DNA of 64,000 bases, from the NCBI GenBank assembly GCA_963789495.1, contig CAWBLP010000014.1, forward strand, positions 165,986 to 229,985. The letters are read 5' to 3'. This document shows positions 43,459-56,996 of the stretch, piece after piece. Under the pieces are notes generated by a model. It ran no database searches, was not told the DNA's origin, and saw only the letters and a program-made list of their open reading frames with translations. Source of the DNA: CAWBLP01 sp963789495. Its GTDB lineage: Bacteria; Pseudomonadota; Alphaproteobacteria; Acetobacterales; Acetobacteraceae. Within the stretch, counting starts at the first letter, position 1. Every line of letters begins with the position of its first letter. A program made the translations under genes and the position numbers.

Positions 43459-44169
43459 ATGGCAGCAGATTCCCATGCGGCGGCGGATTTCTACGGCACG
43501 GCGCGCGGCGCGGTGGCGGCCAGGCTGCTGCGGGAACGGCTGATCGGGCTGTGGCCTCTGCTGCCGGGACAGTCCGTGCTGGGGATCGGCCACACCGCGC
43601 CGTATCTGCGCCTGTGGCGGGACCAGGCCGCCCGCTGCATCGCGCTCACCCCGGCCCAGATGGGGGCGGCGCGCTGGCCGTCCGGAGCGCCCAATCTGAC
43701 CTGCACCGCGGAGGAGGACGCCCTGCCCTTCCCCGATCTCAGCTTCGACCGCGTCCTGCTGGTCCATGGACTGGAAGCTGCGGAAAACGGCCGCCGCATG
43801 TTGCGCGAAACCTGGCGGGTGCTGAAGGATGATGGCAGGTTGCTGGTGGTGGTGCCGAACCGCACCGGCATGTGGGCCTATTGGGAAAGCACCCCGTTCG
43901 GCCACGGTCAGCCGTACTCGTTCAGCCAGCTCGGACGGCTGCTTGCCAGCGCGCTTTTTCGGGTGGAGCGCCGGGATACCGCGCTGTATCTGCCCCCGGT
44001 CAACTGGCGGCTGTTGATGCGCGCCGCGCCGCTGCTGGAGCGCAGCGGCCGGCGGCTGATGCCCGGTCTGGCCGGCGTCACGCTGACCGAGGCGGTCAAG
44101 GACGTGTACGCCGCCATGCCGGTCCGCGCCGCCCCGAGGCGGCGCCTGGTGCTGACCGAGGCCGCCTGA
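43459..44169 (+). CDS. Class I SAM-dependent methyltransferase
   Basis: The 236-residue product is a Methyltransf_11-type enzyme: motif I is the degenerate QSVLGIGHTAPYL (usually GxGxG), then AEEDALPFPDLSFDRVLLVHGLE (motifs II-III) and LRETWRVLKDDGRLLVVVPNR. The C-terminal half (TPFGHGQPYSFSQLGRLL, ALYLPPVNWRLLMR) is typical of the alphaproteobacterial group often found beside gloB; gloB is not here. Substrate unknown. No ribosome-binding site is visible, and a TATACT hexamer lies nine bases upstream of the ATG, so the mRNA may be leaderless. The stop codon directly abuts that of the convergent cytochrome gene. Confidence 0.87.
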   Translation: MAADSHAAADFYGTARGAVAARLLRERLIGLWPLLPGQSVLGIGHTAPYLRLWRDQAARCIALTPAQMGAARWPSGAPNLTCTAEEDALPFPDLSFDRVLLVHGLEAAENGRRMLRETWRVLKDDGRLLVVVPNRTGMWAYWESTPFGHGQPYSFSQLGRLLASALFRVERRDTALYLPPVNWRLLMRAAPLLERSGRRLMPGLAGVTLTEAVKDVYAAMPVRAAPRRRLVLTEAA

Positions 44170-44604
44170 TCAGCGCGCTCTGTAGGCCTTGTGGCAGGCG
44201 CCGCAGGCATCGGCCACCACCTTGATCTGCGCGGTCATGCCGTCGGTATCGCCAGCCTTGGCCAGCATGGCCAGCTTGTCCGAGGCCTCCGCCAGGGTCT
44301 CGGCCGCCTTCTGGAAGCCCGCGGCATCCGACCACACGGTGGGCAGCGCCTTGGTGTCCCCCTTGTCGCTGCCGGGCGGGAACTGCGACGGGAAGGTGCG
44401 GATCCAGCGCGCCATCGCCTTCGCCGAACCCTCCAGCTTGGTGACGTCGCCCTTGGCGGCAACCACCGCGCGGATGCCGGCGAAGTCGCCCGACAGCAGA
44501 TCCTGCCCGGCCTGACGGATCTCGATCGGGTTCGGTCCGGCGGCCTGGGCCAGCCCGGCCAGGGCGAACGTGGCCACGACAGCCAGCGCAATCTTCTTCC
44601 TCAT
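44170..44604 (-). CDS. Cytochrome c-prime/c556 family periplasmic cytochrome
   Basis: The 144-residue product has a Sec signal peptide (MRKKIALAVVATFALAGLAQ-A) and a single C-terminal haem site CGACH (residues 134-138), the placement that defines class II cytochromes c. The intervening sequence is helical, as in the four-helix bundle of cytochrome c', and ends DACGACHKAYRAR. These proteins carry electrons or bind NO and CO in the periplasm. Convergent with the methyltransferase with no spacer. Confidence 0.9.
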   Translation of the reverse strand: MRKKIALAVVATFALAGLAQAAGPNPIEIRQAGQDLLSGDFAGIRAVVAAKGDVTKLEGSAKAMARWIRTFPSQFPPGSDKGDTKALPTVWSDAAGFQKAAETLAEASDKLAMLAKAGDTDGMTAQIKVVADACGACHKAYRAR

Positions 44605-44729
44605 GCGGTACTCTCCCCTCTCACGTGTGCGGGACTGCGGTTGCAGCGACGACGCCCGGCCACGACGACTTAGTATCAGACCAGGGCGATCGGCACCATT
44701 CCACGTGCCCCCTCAACGGAAGGACGAAC

Positions 44730-45311
44730 ATGCCGGCCATTCATTCCATCGCGGTGTTCTGCGGCGCGCAGTCCGGGCGCGATCCCGCCTTCGCACAGGC
44801 CGCGGAGGCGCTGGGTCAAGGCCTGGCCGAGGCCGGCATCCGCCTGGTGTATGGCGGCGGCCGGGTGGGACTGATGGGGACGCTCGCGGATGCCGTGCTG
44901 CGCTCCGGCGGCGAGGTGCTGGGGGTGATCCCCGACTTCCTGACCCAGCGCGAGGTCGCCCATCCCGGCGTGGACCAGATGCTGGTCACCGACAGCATGC
45001 ACAGCCGCAAACAGCGCATGTTCGCCGAGTTGGCCGCCTTCGTCTCGATGCCCGGCGGCCTCGGCACGCTGGATGAGACCATCGAGATCATCACCTGGCG
45101 GCAGCTCGGCCTGCACGACAAGCCGATCCTGCTATGCGACGTCGCCGGTTCGGCCACGCCGTTGCTGGCGACGATCGACGGCGCCGTGACCAACGGCTTC
45201 GCCCGGCCGGAGGTGCTTGGCTTGTTCGAGGTGATCCACGGCGTGCCCGCATTGCTGGCGCGGCTGCGCGAGTTGCCGAGCGGCGCAACCGTTGCGGCCG
45301 AAAGGCTATAG
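44730..45311 (+). CDS. LOG/TIGR00730 family Rossmann-fold nucleotide phosphoribohydrolase
   Basis: The 193-residue product is a LOG-family protein: VFCGAQSGRDPAF, LVYGGGRVGLMGTLADAVL, DSMHSRKQRMFAELA and the hallmark SMPGGLGTLDETIEIITWRQLG. Family members cleave AMP or cytokinin riboside 5'-monophosphates to the free base and ribose-5-phosphate. Length is standard. GGAAGGA lies upstream of the ATG at 44730. Not obviously linked to neighbours. Confidence 0.92.
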   Translation: MPAIHSIAVFCGAQSGRDPAFAQAAEALGQGLAEAGIRLVYGGGRVGLMGTLADAVLRSGGEVLGVIPDFLTQREVAHPGVDQMLVTDSMHSRKQRMFAELAAFVSMPGGLGTLDETIEIITWRQLGLHDKPILLCDVAGSATPLLATIDGAVTNGFARPEVLGLFEVIHGVPALLARLRELPSGATVAAERL

Positions 45312-45527
45312 CGCGGGACAGGGCCCTGACCGTGCCGCTACGTGGCTTCGATCAGTCACAATGCGGACTGGTAGCGCTCGGGAACACGTACCCGCCGGCC
45401 TGACGCAAGCTGCACCGCCGGGATGGTGCCGCCAGTCCGGAGATCCGCGTCGGGACTGGCGATGCCACGCGCTCATGATGGGTTACATCTAACTTCCAGG
45501 CTCAGGTTTCTCCCGCCAGCCCGTTCC

Positions 45528-46238
45528 ATGGCGAGGGACATCGCAAGATCCGGGCGCGATTGCGCCATGTACGACCCGCACGTCGTTGCGCCGGGTAATC
45601 CGGCTGATGTGCGAGAACGATCTCCTGGCTCCTGGGCGCGCCGGTTCGCCCCGCGGACCACGGAACTACGATGCACCATGATTCCGGACGGCGGACACCA
45701 TGTTGGGGGAGGAGCCTGACGGCCAGGTTCACCGGGGAAGGCCAGGCTGCGGTGTTCATCACCATGGATCATTTTACGGCCGAATGCGTGGGCATCCATG
45801 CGAGTTCTCGGGCCAAACGCTTCGACGCCCTGGAGCCGACCCGCAGGGTGTGCGGCAGGACTTCGGTGCGCTCGCGCAGGATACCGCCTGTGGCCTCGCC
45901 GTGCGTCACGATCACGGATCGCGAGACCTGTCGGACCACTTCAAGAAGGAGATCGCGCTCCTCGGCGTTGAAAGCTCGCCCGCCTTCGTCCGCGCACCCG
46001 AGGGCAACGGCTGCGTCGCGCGGTTCATTCGCACGCTGAACGAGAACCTCTCTGGATCCGCACTTAAGAATTGATCGAGCAAGTATGGCAGGCCCTGCTG
46101 AAGTTCAGGGACACATGCCACACGAGATGGCTGATCGAACGGCACGGCTTGATCAGCCCGGCCGCGTTCCGTCGGGCCAGCTTCAACCCGCCGCCACGGC
46201 GGCGTAGGCTTCAACTCGGTTTCCCAGAAAAAAGCTGA
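45528..46238 (+). pseudogene. Decayed IS3-type transposase (integrase core) remnant
   Basis: Pieces of an IS3-family OrfB are recognisable in order but in different frames and with stops: GEGHRKIRARLRHV, RLMCENDLLAPGRAGSPRGPR, FTGEGQAAVFITMDHFTAEC, then AVRHDHGSRDLSDHFKKEIA, SSPAFVRAPEGNGCVARFIR and the tail KFRDTCHTRWLIERHGLISP. At least four frame changes or stops occur, so the copy is dead and old. It ends about 50 bp before the next monooxygenase start. No terminal repeats can be defined. Confidence 0.8.
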
Positions 46239-46287
46239 GGGCCAACAGGCGCCACCACACGCGCCGCCCGAGGAATGGAGACTTTCG

Positions 46288-47268
46288 ATGCGGTTTGGCC
46301 TCTCTCCCATCCAGTCCCAGGCCCGCTTTGTCGCCATGCGCGCACAGGCCAGCATGGCGGAAGCGCTCGGGTTCGACGTGCTCTGGGCGCATGAACATCA
46401 CTCCGGTGGTGCCATGTATCCTTCGCCGCTGATGACGCTCGCGGCCCTGGCCGGAGTCACGACCAGGATTGAACTTGGCACCAACATGCTGTTGCTGCCG
46501 CTTCATCATCCGTTGCGGGTCGCCGAGGACGCGGCGATGGTCGATGTCATGTCCGACGGCCGGTTGCGTCTCGGAATTAGTGCCGGTTATTCACCCGCTG
46601 ACCTACAGGCCTTCGCCGTTCCACCAGACGCTCGAGCAAGGCGTATGCGGGACGGCCTGTCACTGATCCGGGCGGTCTGGACGGGCAAGCCAGTGACCCT
46701 CGACAACCAGCTTTGCCGGTTGAGCGAATTCGTGCTGCATCCCAGGCCGATCCGTGACCCGTCGCCACCGATCTACATGGGTGGAACCGTCGATGCCGCG
46801 ATCCGGCGGGCGGCGCGCCTTGGCGACGAACTGATCATCAGCACGACGCAGAGAAGTAGCGATATCCCTCGCGTTCTCGCCGTTTATGCCGAGGCGCTGC
46901 GTGCCGCCGGACAGCAGCCAGAGGCAAAGACCCCAGTGGTCAACCGCATTGTCCATGTCGTGCCCGATGGCGCGGCCAGGCAGGGTGCGCTGAGCTTCTT
47001 CGCCGAAAGGCTCCTTGCGTCCTACGATGCCTGGGGACACCAGAACATCACTGGTCTGGATGCCCGGGCGCGGGCGTTGGAACAGGTCGACACGGAACAA
47101 CTTATCGTCGGGGAGGCATCATTTTGCGCCGACGCCATCGAACGCTATCGCGCACTCGGCATCAAGGAAATAGCCTGCCTGATGAATTTCGGTGGTCCAG
47201 AGCCCGAAGCCGTGGAGCGCTCAATGCGGCTCTTCGGCGAGAAGGTAATGCCGCGCGCGGGCGTCTGA
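46288..47268 (+). CDS. LLM-class flavin-dependent oxidoreductase
   Basis: A 326-residue luciferase-like protein: MRFGLSPIQSQARFVAM start, ALGFDVLWAHEHHSGGAMYP, RIELGTNMLLLPLHHPLRVAED, MSDGRLRLGISAGYSPADLQAF and PSPPIYMGGTVDAAIRRAAR. The EHHS and LPLHHPLRVAED motifs place it in the FMN-dependent branch, closest in style to the 14057 gene. GGAGA precedes the ATG. It follows the IS3-type remnant. Substrate and reductase unknown. Confidence 0.88.
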   Translation: MRFGLSPIQSQARFVAMRAQASMAEALGFDVLWAHEHHSGGAMYPSPLMTLAALAGVTTRIELGTNMLLLPLHHPLRVAEDAAMVDVMSDGRLRLGISAGYSPADLQAFAVPPDARARRMRDGLSLIRAVWTGKPVTLDNQLCRLSEFVLHPRPIRDPSPPIYMGGTVDAAIRRAARLGDELIISTTQRSSDIPRVLAVYAEALRAAGQQPEAKTPVVNRIVHVVPDGAARQGALSFFAERLLASYDAWGHQNITGLDARARALEQVDTEQLIVGEASFCADAIERYRALGIKEIACLMNFGGPEPEAVERSMRLFGEKVMPRAGV

Positions 47269-47439
47269 CGTTCGATCTCCTTCCAGGCCATCACGCGATT
47301 TGCGTGCGGGCGAAACGCCTGGCGACAGTCTTCATCTTCAATCCGATTACAATATGGCTTGTACTGCCACCCTGCGTAACAGAGACTACGGCCGACGCAC
47401 CGAATTCGGCGCCTGCCACAACGCCACCGACGCGGAACA

Positions 47440-48231
47440 CTACAAGTCAGCCGCCTCCTCGTAGGCGGCACCCATCAATCGCAGGCGTGTCGCGTGCAGG
47501 ATGTCCGTCGGGTTCACGGTATAGAATGACGTTGGCTGGTTCGTGCCGGCGCCGGTGAACGACCGGCACAGGGCTGCGAACACGCTCCGATCCCCGGACA
47601 TGGCTACCGGATCGCCGCGCAACGGCCGGTTCCACCAGGACAACACGCCCTCGCAGGTCACCTTGTTCAGCATCAGGCAGTTGGGATCGACGAATCCGCC
47701 GAATGGTTCGCGAAACACGCCCTGCTGCGGTCCCACCGATTCCCATTGATCCACGCAGATGGCCCGTCGTGATACCGGATGGACGAACCAGCGCAGAGAA
47801 AACGCCCAGTCCGCCTCGCGCATTGCTTGCCGCAACAGGTGCAGGTGATCGGGACGCCACCAGTTGTCATCGTCGAGGTAGGCAACATACGGGCTGTTGG
47901 CGATGTGGCTGAGGACGCAGCGCAGCACGCCGCCGTCATGCGGCTTCCCGAGGCCGCCGTGGCGCACCGAGGTCGAGTAGCCGGGGTAGAACACCTGCAC
48001 CGCGCAATGCGCCGGTCGCTCCGCGCAGGCGGCATCCAGCAGCGACAGATCGCCTGCCGGAACGTCGATGCCCAGCAGGACCTGCACCCGCCCGATCATC
48101 TCCTGCGCAAAAATCGACCGCAGCGCGTCCCGCAGCGTCGGGCGCAGCACGCTCGGCATCACCACCGCCACATCAAACCGGTCCTGCAGGCAGAGCCCGG
48201 CATCGGCGTAGGTCCGGATGAACCCGTTCAT
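47440..48231 (-). CDS. Family 2-like glycosyltransferase
   Basis: The 263-residue product begins MNGFIRTYADAGL and then has a GT-A fold nucleotide-sugar domain: FDVAVVMPSVLRPTLRDAL (first strand), VQVLLGIDVPAG, and the metal-binding PYVAYLDDDNWWRPDHLHLL (DDD in place of DxD). The C-terminal part LMLNKVTCEGVLSWWN resembles acceptor-binding segments. The ATG at 48229-48231 is preferred, as upstream codons show no similarity. It lies 67 bp downstream of the CHAT lipoprotein gene on the same strand and is probably the last gene of the two-partner-secretion operon; glycosylation of the exoprotein is a possible role (inference). Confidence 0.8.
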   Translation of the reverse strand: MNGFIRTYADAGLCLQDRFDVAVVMPSVLRPTLRDALRSIFAQEMIGRVQVLLGIDVPAGDLSLLDAACAERPAHCAVQVFYPGYSTSVRHGGLGKPHDGGVLRCVLSHIANSPYVAYLDDDNWWRPDHLHLLRQAMREADWAFSLRWFVHPVSRRAICVDQWESVGPQQGVFREPFGGFVDPNCLMLNKVTCEGVLSWWNRPLRGDPVAMSGDRSVFAALCRSFTGAGTNQPTSFYTVNPTDILHATRLRLMGAAYEEAADL

Positions 48232-48298
48232 GGTGTTGCACCCGCCGCAACGCCGTGGCCGGCAGAGGTCGTGCCACCCGCCACGACCGGTCGCGCAT

Positions 48299-51200
48299 TC
48301 ACGCGCCGCGTGCCACCTGCGCTGGCGGATGCTGACCACGTCCCTCGCCGATCAGCGTGAACGGCGCCCAATAGAACGGGTGCGCCAGTTCGGCCGAGGA
48401 TGACTGCGCCGCCGTGTCCAGCATGCCGAGCTGCGCCGCTCGAAGCGATCCCGCCAGCCCGCCATCATTGCCCGCGACATAGCGCCGCAGCGTGTCTGCC
48501 ACGAGATAGGCGGAGGATTGGTCGCTGATCGACCAGTGGGTCACCAGCAGCGCCCGCGCACCGGCAAAGAAGAACGCCCGCGCCAGGCCGGACAGGCTGT
48601 CGCCGCCATCGGCGCCGCCGGGTCCGCCGGTGTTGCAGGCCGACAGGATCACCGCGTCGGCGTCCAGCTTCAGCCCCATCACGTCGCCGGCGGTCAGCAG
48701 CGCACCTGACGCAGTCTTCGCACCCGCCGGCGCCGAGGTAACGATCGCCGGTTGCGCCTGGCACTGTATTTCGGCTGGCAGCAACGCGTGTGTGGCGAAG
48801 TGCAGCACCCGGTAGTTCTGCAGCCCGACGCGCTCCACCGCCGGCGCGGTGAACGCGGCGCCGAGCAGTGCGTCGCCGGGGCGACCGCCCAGCAGCAGGC
48901 GGGCGGCAGTCAGCTCGCGGCGGGCGAAAGGCAGGGGAGGCAGGCTGGCGAACAACCGGGCACTGTCGGCGCAGGCGGCACTCGGGAAGGTGCGCTCTGC
49001 CTGCGCCAGGGTCACCGGCTGGAAGTCACCGAACCCGAACCACGGCTCGCGTGCCTGCGACGTGCCGGCGATGTTGCGCAGTGCCACGAAGTTCGCCGCC
49101 GCCGGCACATGGGCGATGGTCATGCCGCGGATCAGCCAGGGGGCATCGGCCAGATGCGCCGGGTCAGCCGGGCCAGTGAGCAGCACCGCGAAGGGGATCG
49201 ACAGCAGCGGGCCGGACGGTGCCACCACCAGCGCCTTGACGCCGCGCAACTCCGGCGCCACCGGCGCCAGCACCGCCTGATACAGTGCATGCGCGTCACG
49301 GACGTCGAAAACGGGTAAGCCGTGCGCACCCGGTTCGATGCTGGCGCGCACACTGCGCACGAGGTTCCGCATCTCTGCGGTGCTTGCGTGCATCGGCGCT
49401 GCACTGATCCGCCCGTCGCGCAGCGCGAACACCCAGCCGGTGTCGCCGGTCAGGGTCACGGACACGAAAGCCTCATCCGGCTTCAGTGCCTTCAGCACCG
49501 CGTCGGCCGGCACAACCTCCTGCACCAGCTGGCCGTAATTCGGCGCCGCCGTCTGCAACGCCGCGTCCGCGTCCGACAGTTCAGCCTGTGCCGCGGCGAT
49601 GCGCTTGTCGAGTTCGGCCGGCGTGACGACAGGCGGCGGCACGGTGCCGGGCACGGCGCCACGCACCAGGTCGTCGCGCTGCCGGTACAGATCGGCCAGC
49701 CCCTGCTGCGCGTCCTGTCGACGCCGGATCGCCGCGGCCACCTTGGGGTCGCGCGTGTTTTCGGCAAGCCGCGCGGCTGCCTGGGCAATCTGCCGTGACG
49801 TCAGGCTGTCCTGTGCCAGTTCGGCTGTCTCGAACATGGTGGCACGCAACGACTGTGCGTCCGCGGGCTGCCGCGTTGCCGCGGCGTCGTATGCCGACAG
49901 ACATGGCGCGAGCAGGGTCGGATTGGTTCCGGATCGCAGCTTGCGGAGCAGATCCGTTGCCGCCCGGCACAACCGCAGGGCCTGGGCGTCCTGGCCCTGA
50001 CGCGCCAGTTCGCCTGCCTGCAGCAGCGCGGTTTCCGCCACCGGGCGAGTCTCCGGCAAGACCTCGGTGAAGTCTGTTCCGGAACGCGCGAGCCCGGCCG
50101 CGGCGATCGTGGTCTGGCCAAGCGCACCGGCGGTCGTGGCTGCGGTTCGGGTCAACCGGGCCGTGACCAGCGGAACCTCCAACCCGTTCGCCGCAGCAAG
50201 GCGCCGGGCACCGTCGATCTCTGCTTCGGCTTCCTGGGACCTGCCCAGCCGGCGCAGCACGATGGCGGCATAACGCTTGGTTTCGAGCAGACCCATCAGG
50301 GCGGATTGTGTGGTCGGATCCCCAATCGCCGCGCCGCTTGCCAATACGGCCGGCACGCCGAACCGCGTCGCCGAACCTGACAGAGCGCTCGCAGGCAGCA
50401 GCGCCGCATAGGCGGTCTCGGCGCGCTTCAGCAGGGCCAGGGCCTGATCCTTGTGGCCCCGGTTCAGCGCATGCAGCGCTTCGTAGTGCAGCAGCCGCGC
50501 CTGCGCAGCCGGATCATTGGCGCGTGGCGCCAGGACTGACGCCCGCTGGAACAGGGTTTCCGCTTCGACGAAGCGACCCTGGTCCGACACCTGCAGCGCC
50601 AGGTGCATCAACGGGCCGACCGTGTCCGGGTTGTCGGCGCCAAGCGCCTTCTGCTGCACTGCCAGAGCGGCACGATAGGCCTGTTCCGCCGAGGCGAAGT
50701 TCTCCGCGAGATTGGCGCGCGCGCCGAGCGACATCAGCTCCTCGAACTGGCCGACATCGCCGGCTGAGAAGGCCTGGGCCGACAGCACGTTGGCCAGCAA
50801 GGTGTCGGCGGCTGAGGCCGGCAGCGTGGCGGCAGCGGAGGGTTGGACTTTTCCGGCCAGGACACCGATCGAGCGTTCGATCACCGGCAGGGCCGGCAGG
50901 ATGCCATCGGCGACCCAGATGCCTCCGCCTACCGAGGCCACCAGCGCCACCTGCGGCCAGCCGCCGATACGGCGGGTGCATTGCAGCAACAGGCCAGGCT
51001 CGCCGCCCAGTATCGTGGTGCGCTCGGGCGCCGCGCAGTTGAAGCGGGTGTCGAGCGCCTGGCGCCACGGGCCACTTGCCACCGCCGCCACACTGTCGCC
51101 GTCGGCGGCGGACGCGCGGCGCACGCGCGCGGCGGGATGCTGCCAAGTGCCGCAGAACACATCAGCGGTGTCGGGCCGATTGGCCTGCAGCTGATTGCAG

Positions 51201-51337
51201 CTCTCGCCGCTCGCATTCTTCCCAAGAGGAACGGCCTGCTTCTGGCCGGCGGCGCCGCCCAGATAGGCCTCCGACGGCGGTCGCGCGCAGGCTGCGAGCG
51301 TCAGCAGGACAGTGGCGAGTGCGACGGCGGCGCGCAT
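48299..51337 (-). CDS. Lipoprotein with TPR repeats and C-terminal CHAT (caspase-like) domain
   Basis: A 1012-residue protein. Residues 1-17 form a lipoprotein signal ending in the lipobox LAAC (MRAAVALATVLLTLAAC), so it is membrane anchored. About residues 190-470 hold tetratricopeptide-type helices (NFASAEQAYRAALAVQQKAL, RFVEAETLFQRASVLAP, RGHKDQALALLKRAETAY). The C-terminal ~300 residues are a CHAT domain: YRVLHFATHALLPAEIQ (catalytic His, ~850) and DAVILSACNTGGPGG (catalytic Cys, ~900), then LARAFFFAGARALLVTHWSI. Both caspase-like residues are present. Its ATG follows the TpsA stop with no gap (TAGATG), with GAGGA inside the TpsA end, so expression is coupled to the exoprotein. Confidence 0.88.
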   Translation of the reverse strand: MRAAVALATVLLTLAACARPPSEAYLGGAAGQKQAVPLGKNASGESCNQLQANRPDTADVFCGTWQHPAARVRRASAADGDSVAAVASGPWRQALDTRFNCAAPERTTILGGEPGLLLQCTRRIGGWPQVALVASVGGGIWVADGILPALPVIERSIGVLAGKVQPSAAATLPASAADTLLANVLSAQAFSAGDVGQFEELMSLGARANLAENFASAEQAYRAALAVQQKALGADNPDTVGPLMHLALQVSDQGRFVEAETLFQRASVLAPRANDPAAQARLLHYEALHALNRGHKDQALALLKRAETAYAALLPASALSGSATRFGVPAVLASGAAIGDPTTQSALMGLLETKRYAAIVLRRLGRSQEAEAEIDGARRLAAANGLEVPLVTARLTRTAATTAGALGQTTIAAAGLARSGTDFTEVLPETRPVAETALLQAGELARQGQDAQALRLCRAATDLLRKLRSGTNPTLLAPCLSAYDAAATRQPADAQSLRATMFETAELAQDSLTSRQIAQAAARLAENTRDPKVAAAIRRRQDAQQGLADLYRQRDDLVRGAVPGTVPPPVVTPAELDKRIAAAQAELSDADAALQTAAPNYGQLVQEVVPADAVLKALKPDEAFVSVTLTGDTGWVFALRDGRISAAPMHASTAEMRNLVRSVRASIEPGAHGLPVFDVRDAHALYQAVLAPVAPELRGVKALVVAPSGPLLSIPFAVLLTGPADPAHLADAPWLIRGMTIAHVPAAANFVALRNIAGTSQAREPWFGFGDFQPVTLAQAERTFPSAACADSARLFASLPPLPFARRELTAARLLLGGRPGDALLGAAFTAPAVERVGLQNYRVLHFATHALLPAEIQCQAQPAIVTSAPAGAKTASGALLTAGDVMGLKLDADAVILSACNTGGPGGADGGDSLSGLARAFFFAGARALLVTHWSISDQSSAYLVADTLRRYVAGNDGGLAGSLRAAQLGMLDTAAQSSSAELAHPFYWAPFTLIGEGRGQHPPAQVARGA

Positions 51338-55183
<3,846 letters not shown>

Positions 55184-55244
55184 CGATCCGTCTCCTGCCG
55201 TCCGCGCAGTCAACCCGCGCACCGCGCCACTCTCGTTCCGCGTG

Positions 55245-56996
55245 TCAGAAGCGTCCCAGAACGCGCCAGTAAAGGCCAATGCCGTTCAAGGCCGAGATGC
55301 TGGGGCCCGACCCATTCGGGTATTTGTTGAATCGGCCCAGCGCCTCGAAATCCAGTTCTGCGTAGCGGGTGATCTGCAGGCGAACCCCGCCACCGGCCGA
55401 TGCGACATGCGCCGGCAGATCGCTCGCCTGGTTCTGCCAGGTCTCGCCCCAGTCGTAGAAGAGATAGAACTGCGTCGAGATGTCCGCGGAAAGCCCCCAC
55501 ATCGACATGTCGGTGCTGGTGTTGAGCTGCAACTCGGCGGTCGCTGCCAGCGCCTTGTCGCCTGGAACCTGTCCGGCATAGTAGCCGCGCGTGAAACGAG
55601 AGCCCCCCAGATAGAATTCTTCTGCCGGCGGCAGCACGTCGTTGGTCCATTGGCCAGCCAGCAGACCCATCAGCGCGACACTGGCTCCCTCCCAGGGCGT
55701 GAACAGCGTCTGCGTACGGCTGATCTCGAAATTTATCTTGGTGAAGTTGGTCTTCTCATTCGTGCGTGGCGCCAGGCGCGATCCGCCGACATCGTTCGGT
55801 TGCGCGCCCAAGCCGTGCAGACCTTGCGACAGTCGCACCGAGACCGCGTTCACTGCCGCACGGTTCGCTCCCATCCAGAGATCGGACAGGGCGTAGTCCT
55901 CACCCAGGCGAACGACCCGCAGCGAATCGAAACTCGCACGCGAAAGACCGCCGCCCGTGTCGGTCCGAACCTCCGACTCCAGGGCGTCCAGCGACACATA
56001 CACGTTCAAGGTCTGCTGGCGTGAACGGATGATCGGGTAGGTCAAAACGCCGCCGAGTACGTTCGTGGTGCCGTGGTAGTCCAGCACCGACAGGCCGCTG
56101 TTGCCGCCGCCGCTCGGCACGGCGATCCCCGTGCCGGCATAGACGCGCAGCCGCAATCCCGAGCCGCCAAGAAACACCTCTTCGGAGACCTGGCCGAAAT
56201 TTTGGCTGTTCGGGAAGGTGTGGTAGTACGAGAGTTCGGTCCTCTCGCCGAACTCGGAGAAGCTATTGAAGTCGAGTACGCCGATCGCCTCGATCGGACC
56301 GGTCTGATCGAAGGCCCGGTTGTCGAAGGAGGCGACACCGGAGATCTTGCGGCGGCTGACCTGGGCGATCAGATTCAACGCACCCGGCTCGTCGGCCGAG
56401 GGTTGCAGCACGGCGCGAAGGCTTACCCCCGGCACATCCTGCGCGAGCAGCAGGTAGCGTTCCAGCGTCGCTGCGTCGATCGGCTGCTTCTCGGTCAGCC
56501 GGTGCAGAAAGCGCAGCACCTGTGTGCCGGCGGGACCGATATCGCCGTCGAGCTTGACACTGGCGATCCGCCCTTCCGTAACGATGAAACGCAGCTGGCC
56601 GCTCGCGTCCAGCTTGGCCGACACGGTTGTCAGGACGTAGCCGGACGAGCGGTATTCCTTCAGGATCGCCTGGCGCGCGGCGTCGATACGGGGCAGCGGA
56701 ACCGATGGTCCGACAAGCCCTGCTAGATCGGGGTCGAAGGCAGCCTGCGGAAAGGCCGTGACTCCGTCCACCGCGACCGAGCTAACGTGCACCGCCTGAT
56801 TCGGAACCTCTGCTCCCGGAGGTGGCAAGGCGGGCAGCGCGCCGCCAGGCGACACAGGCGGAGGCGCAGGCGGCAGCACCCGGGACACCGGTGAACCCTG
56901 CGGTACGGGAGGTCCCGGCAGCTGCGCCATCACCATTGGCGGGACTACCGATATCAGTGCGCTGGCAAAAAACAATCCGGGCCTGCCCAACTGCAC
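55245..56996 (-). CDS. TpsB: ShlB/FhaC/HecB-family outer-membrane secretion transporter
   Basis: The 583-residue product is the outer-membrane half of a two-partner-secretion system. After a Sec signal (LFFASALISVVPPMVMAQ) comes a Pro-rich linker, then POTRA-type sequence from ~residue 70 (VHVSSVAVDGVTAFP, AILKEYRSSGYVLTTVSAKL, LRFIVTEGRIASVKLDG), and from ~210 a 16-strand barrel with RRKISGVASFDNRAFD, the loop-6 signature SRFTRGYYAGQVPGDKALAA, and a C-terminal aromatic residue (WRVLGRF). It would export the TpsA protein encoded 61 bp downstream. GTG start at 56994-56996 with GGGAG upstream. First gene of the operon. Confidence 0.92.
   Translation of the reverse strand: MQLGRPGLFFASALISVVPPMVMAQLPGPPVPQGSPVSRVLPPAPPPVSPGGALPALPPPGAEVPNQAVHVSSVAVDGVTAFPQAAFDPDLAGLVGPSVPLPRIDAARQAILKEYRSSGYVLTTVSAKLDASGQLRFIVTEGRIASVKLDGDIGPAGTQVLRFLHRLTEKQPIDAATLERYLLLAQDVPGVSLRAVLQPSADEPGALNLIAQVSRRKISGVASFDNRAFDQTGPIEAIGVLDFNSFSEFGERTELSYYHTFPNSQNFGQVSEEVFLGGSGLRLRVYAGTGIAVPSGGGNSGLSVLDYHGTTNVLGGVLTYPIIRSRQQTLNVYVSLDALESEVRTDTGGGLSRASFDSLRVVRLGEDYALSDLWMGANRAAVNAVSVRLSQGLHGLGAQPNDVGGSRLAPRTNEKTNFTKINFEISRTQTLFTPWEGASVALMGLLAGQWTNDVLPPAEEFYLGGSRFTRGYYAGQVPGDKALAATAELQLNTSTDMSMWGLSADISTQFYLFYDWGETWQNQASDLPAHVASAGGGVRLQITRYAELDFEALGRFNKYPNGSGPSISALNGIGLYWRVLGRF

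Noticed and set aside
48299..51337. CHAT gene as part of a gasdermin or type III-E CRISPR defence system
   Set aside because: No gasdermin, gRAMP or CRISPR array nearby; the protein has a lipoprotein signal and is coupled to an exoprotein.
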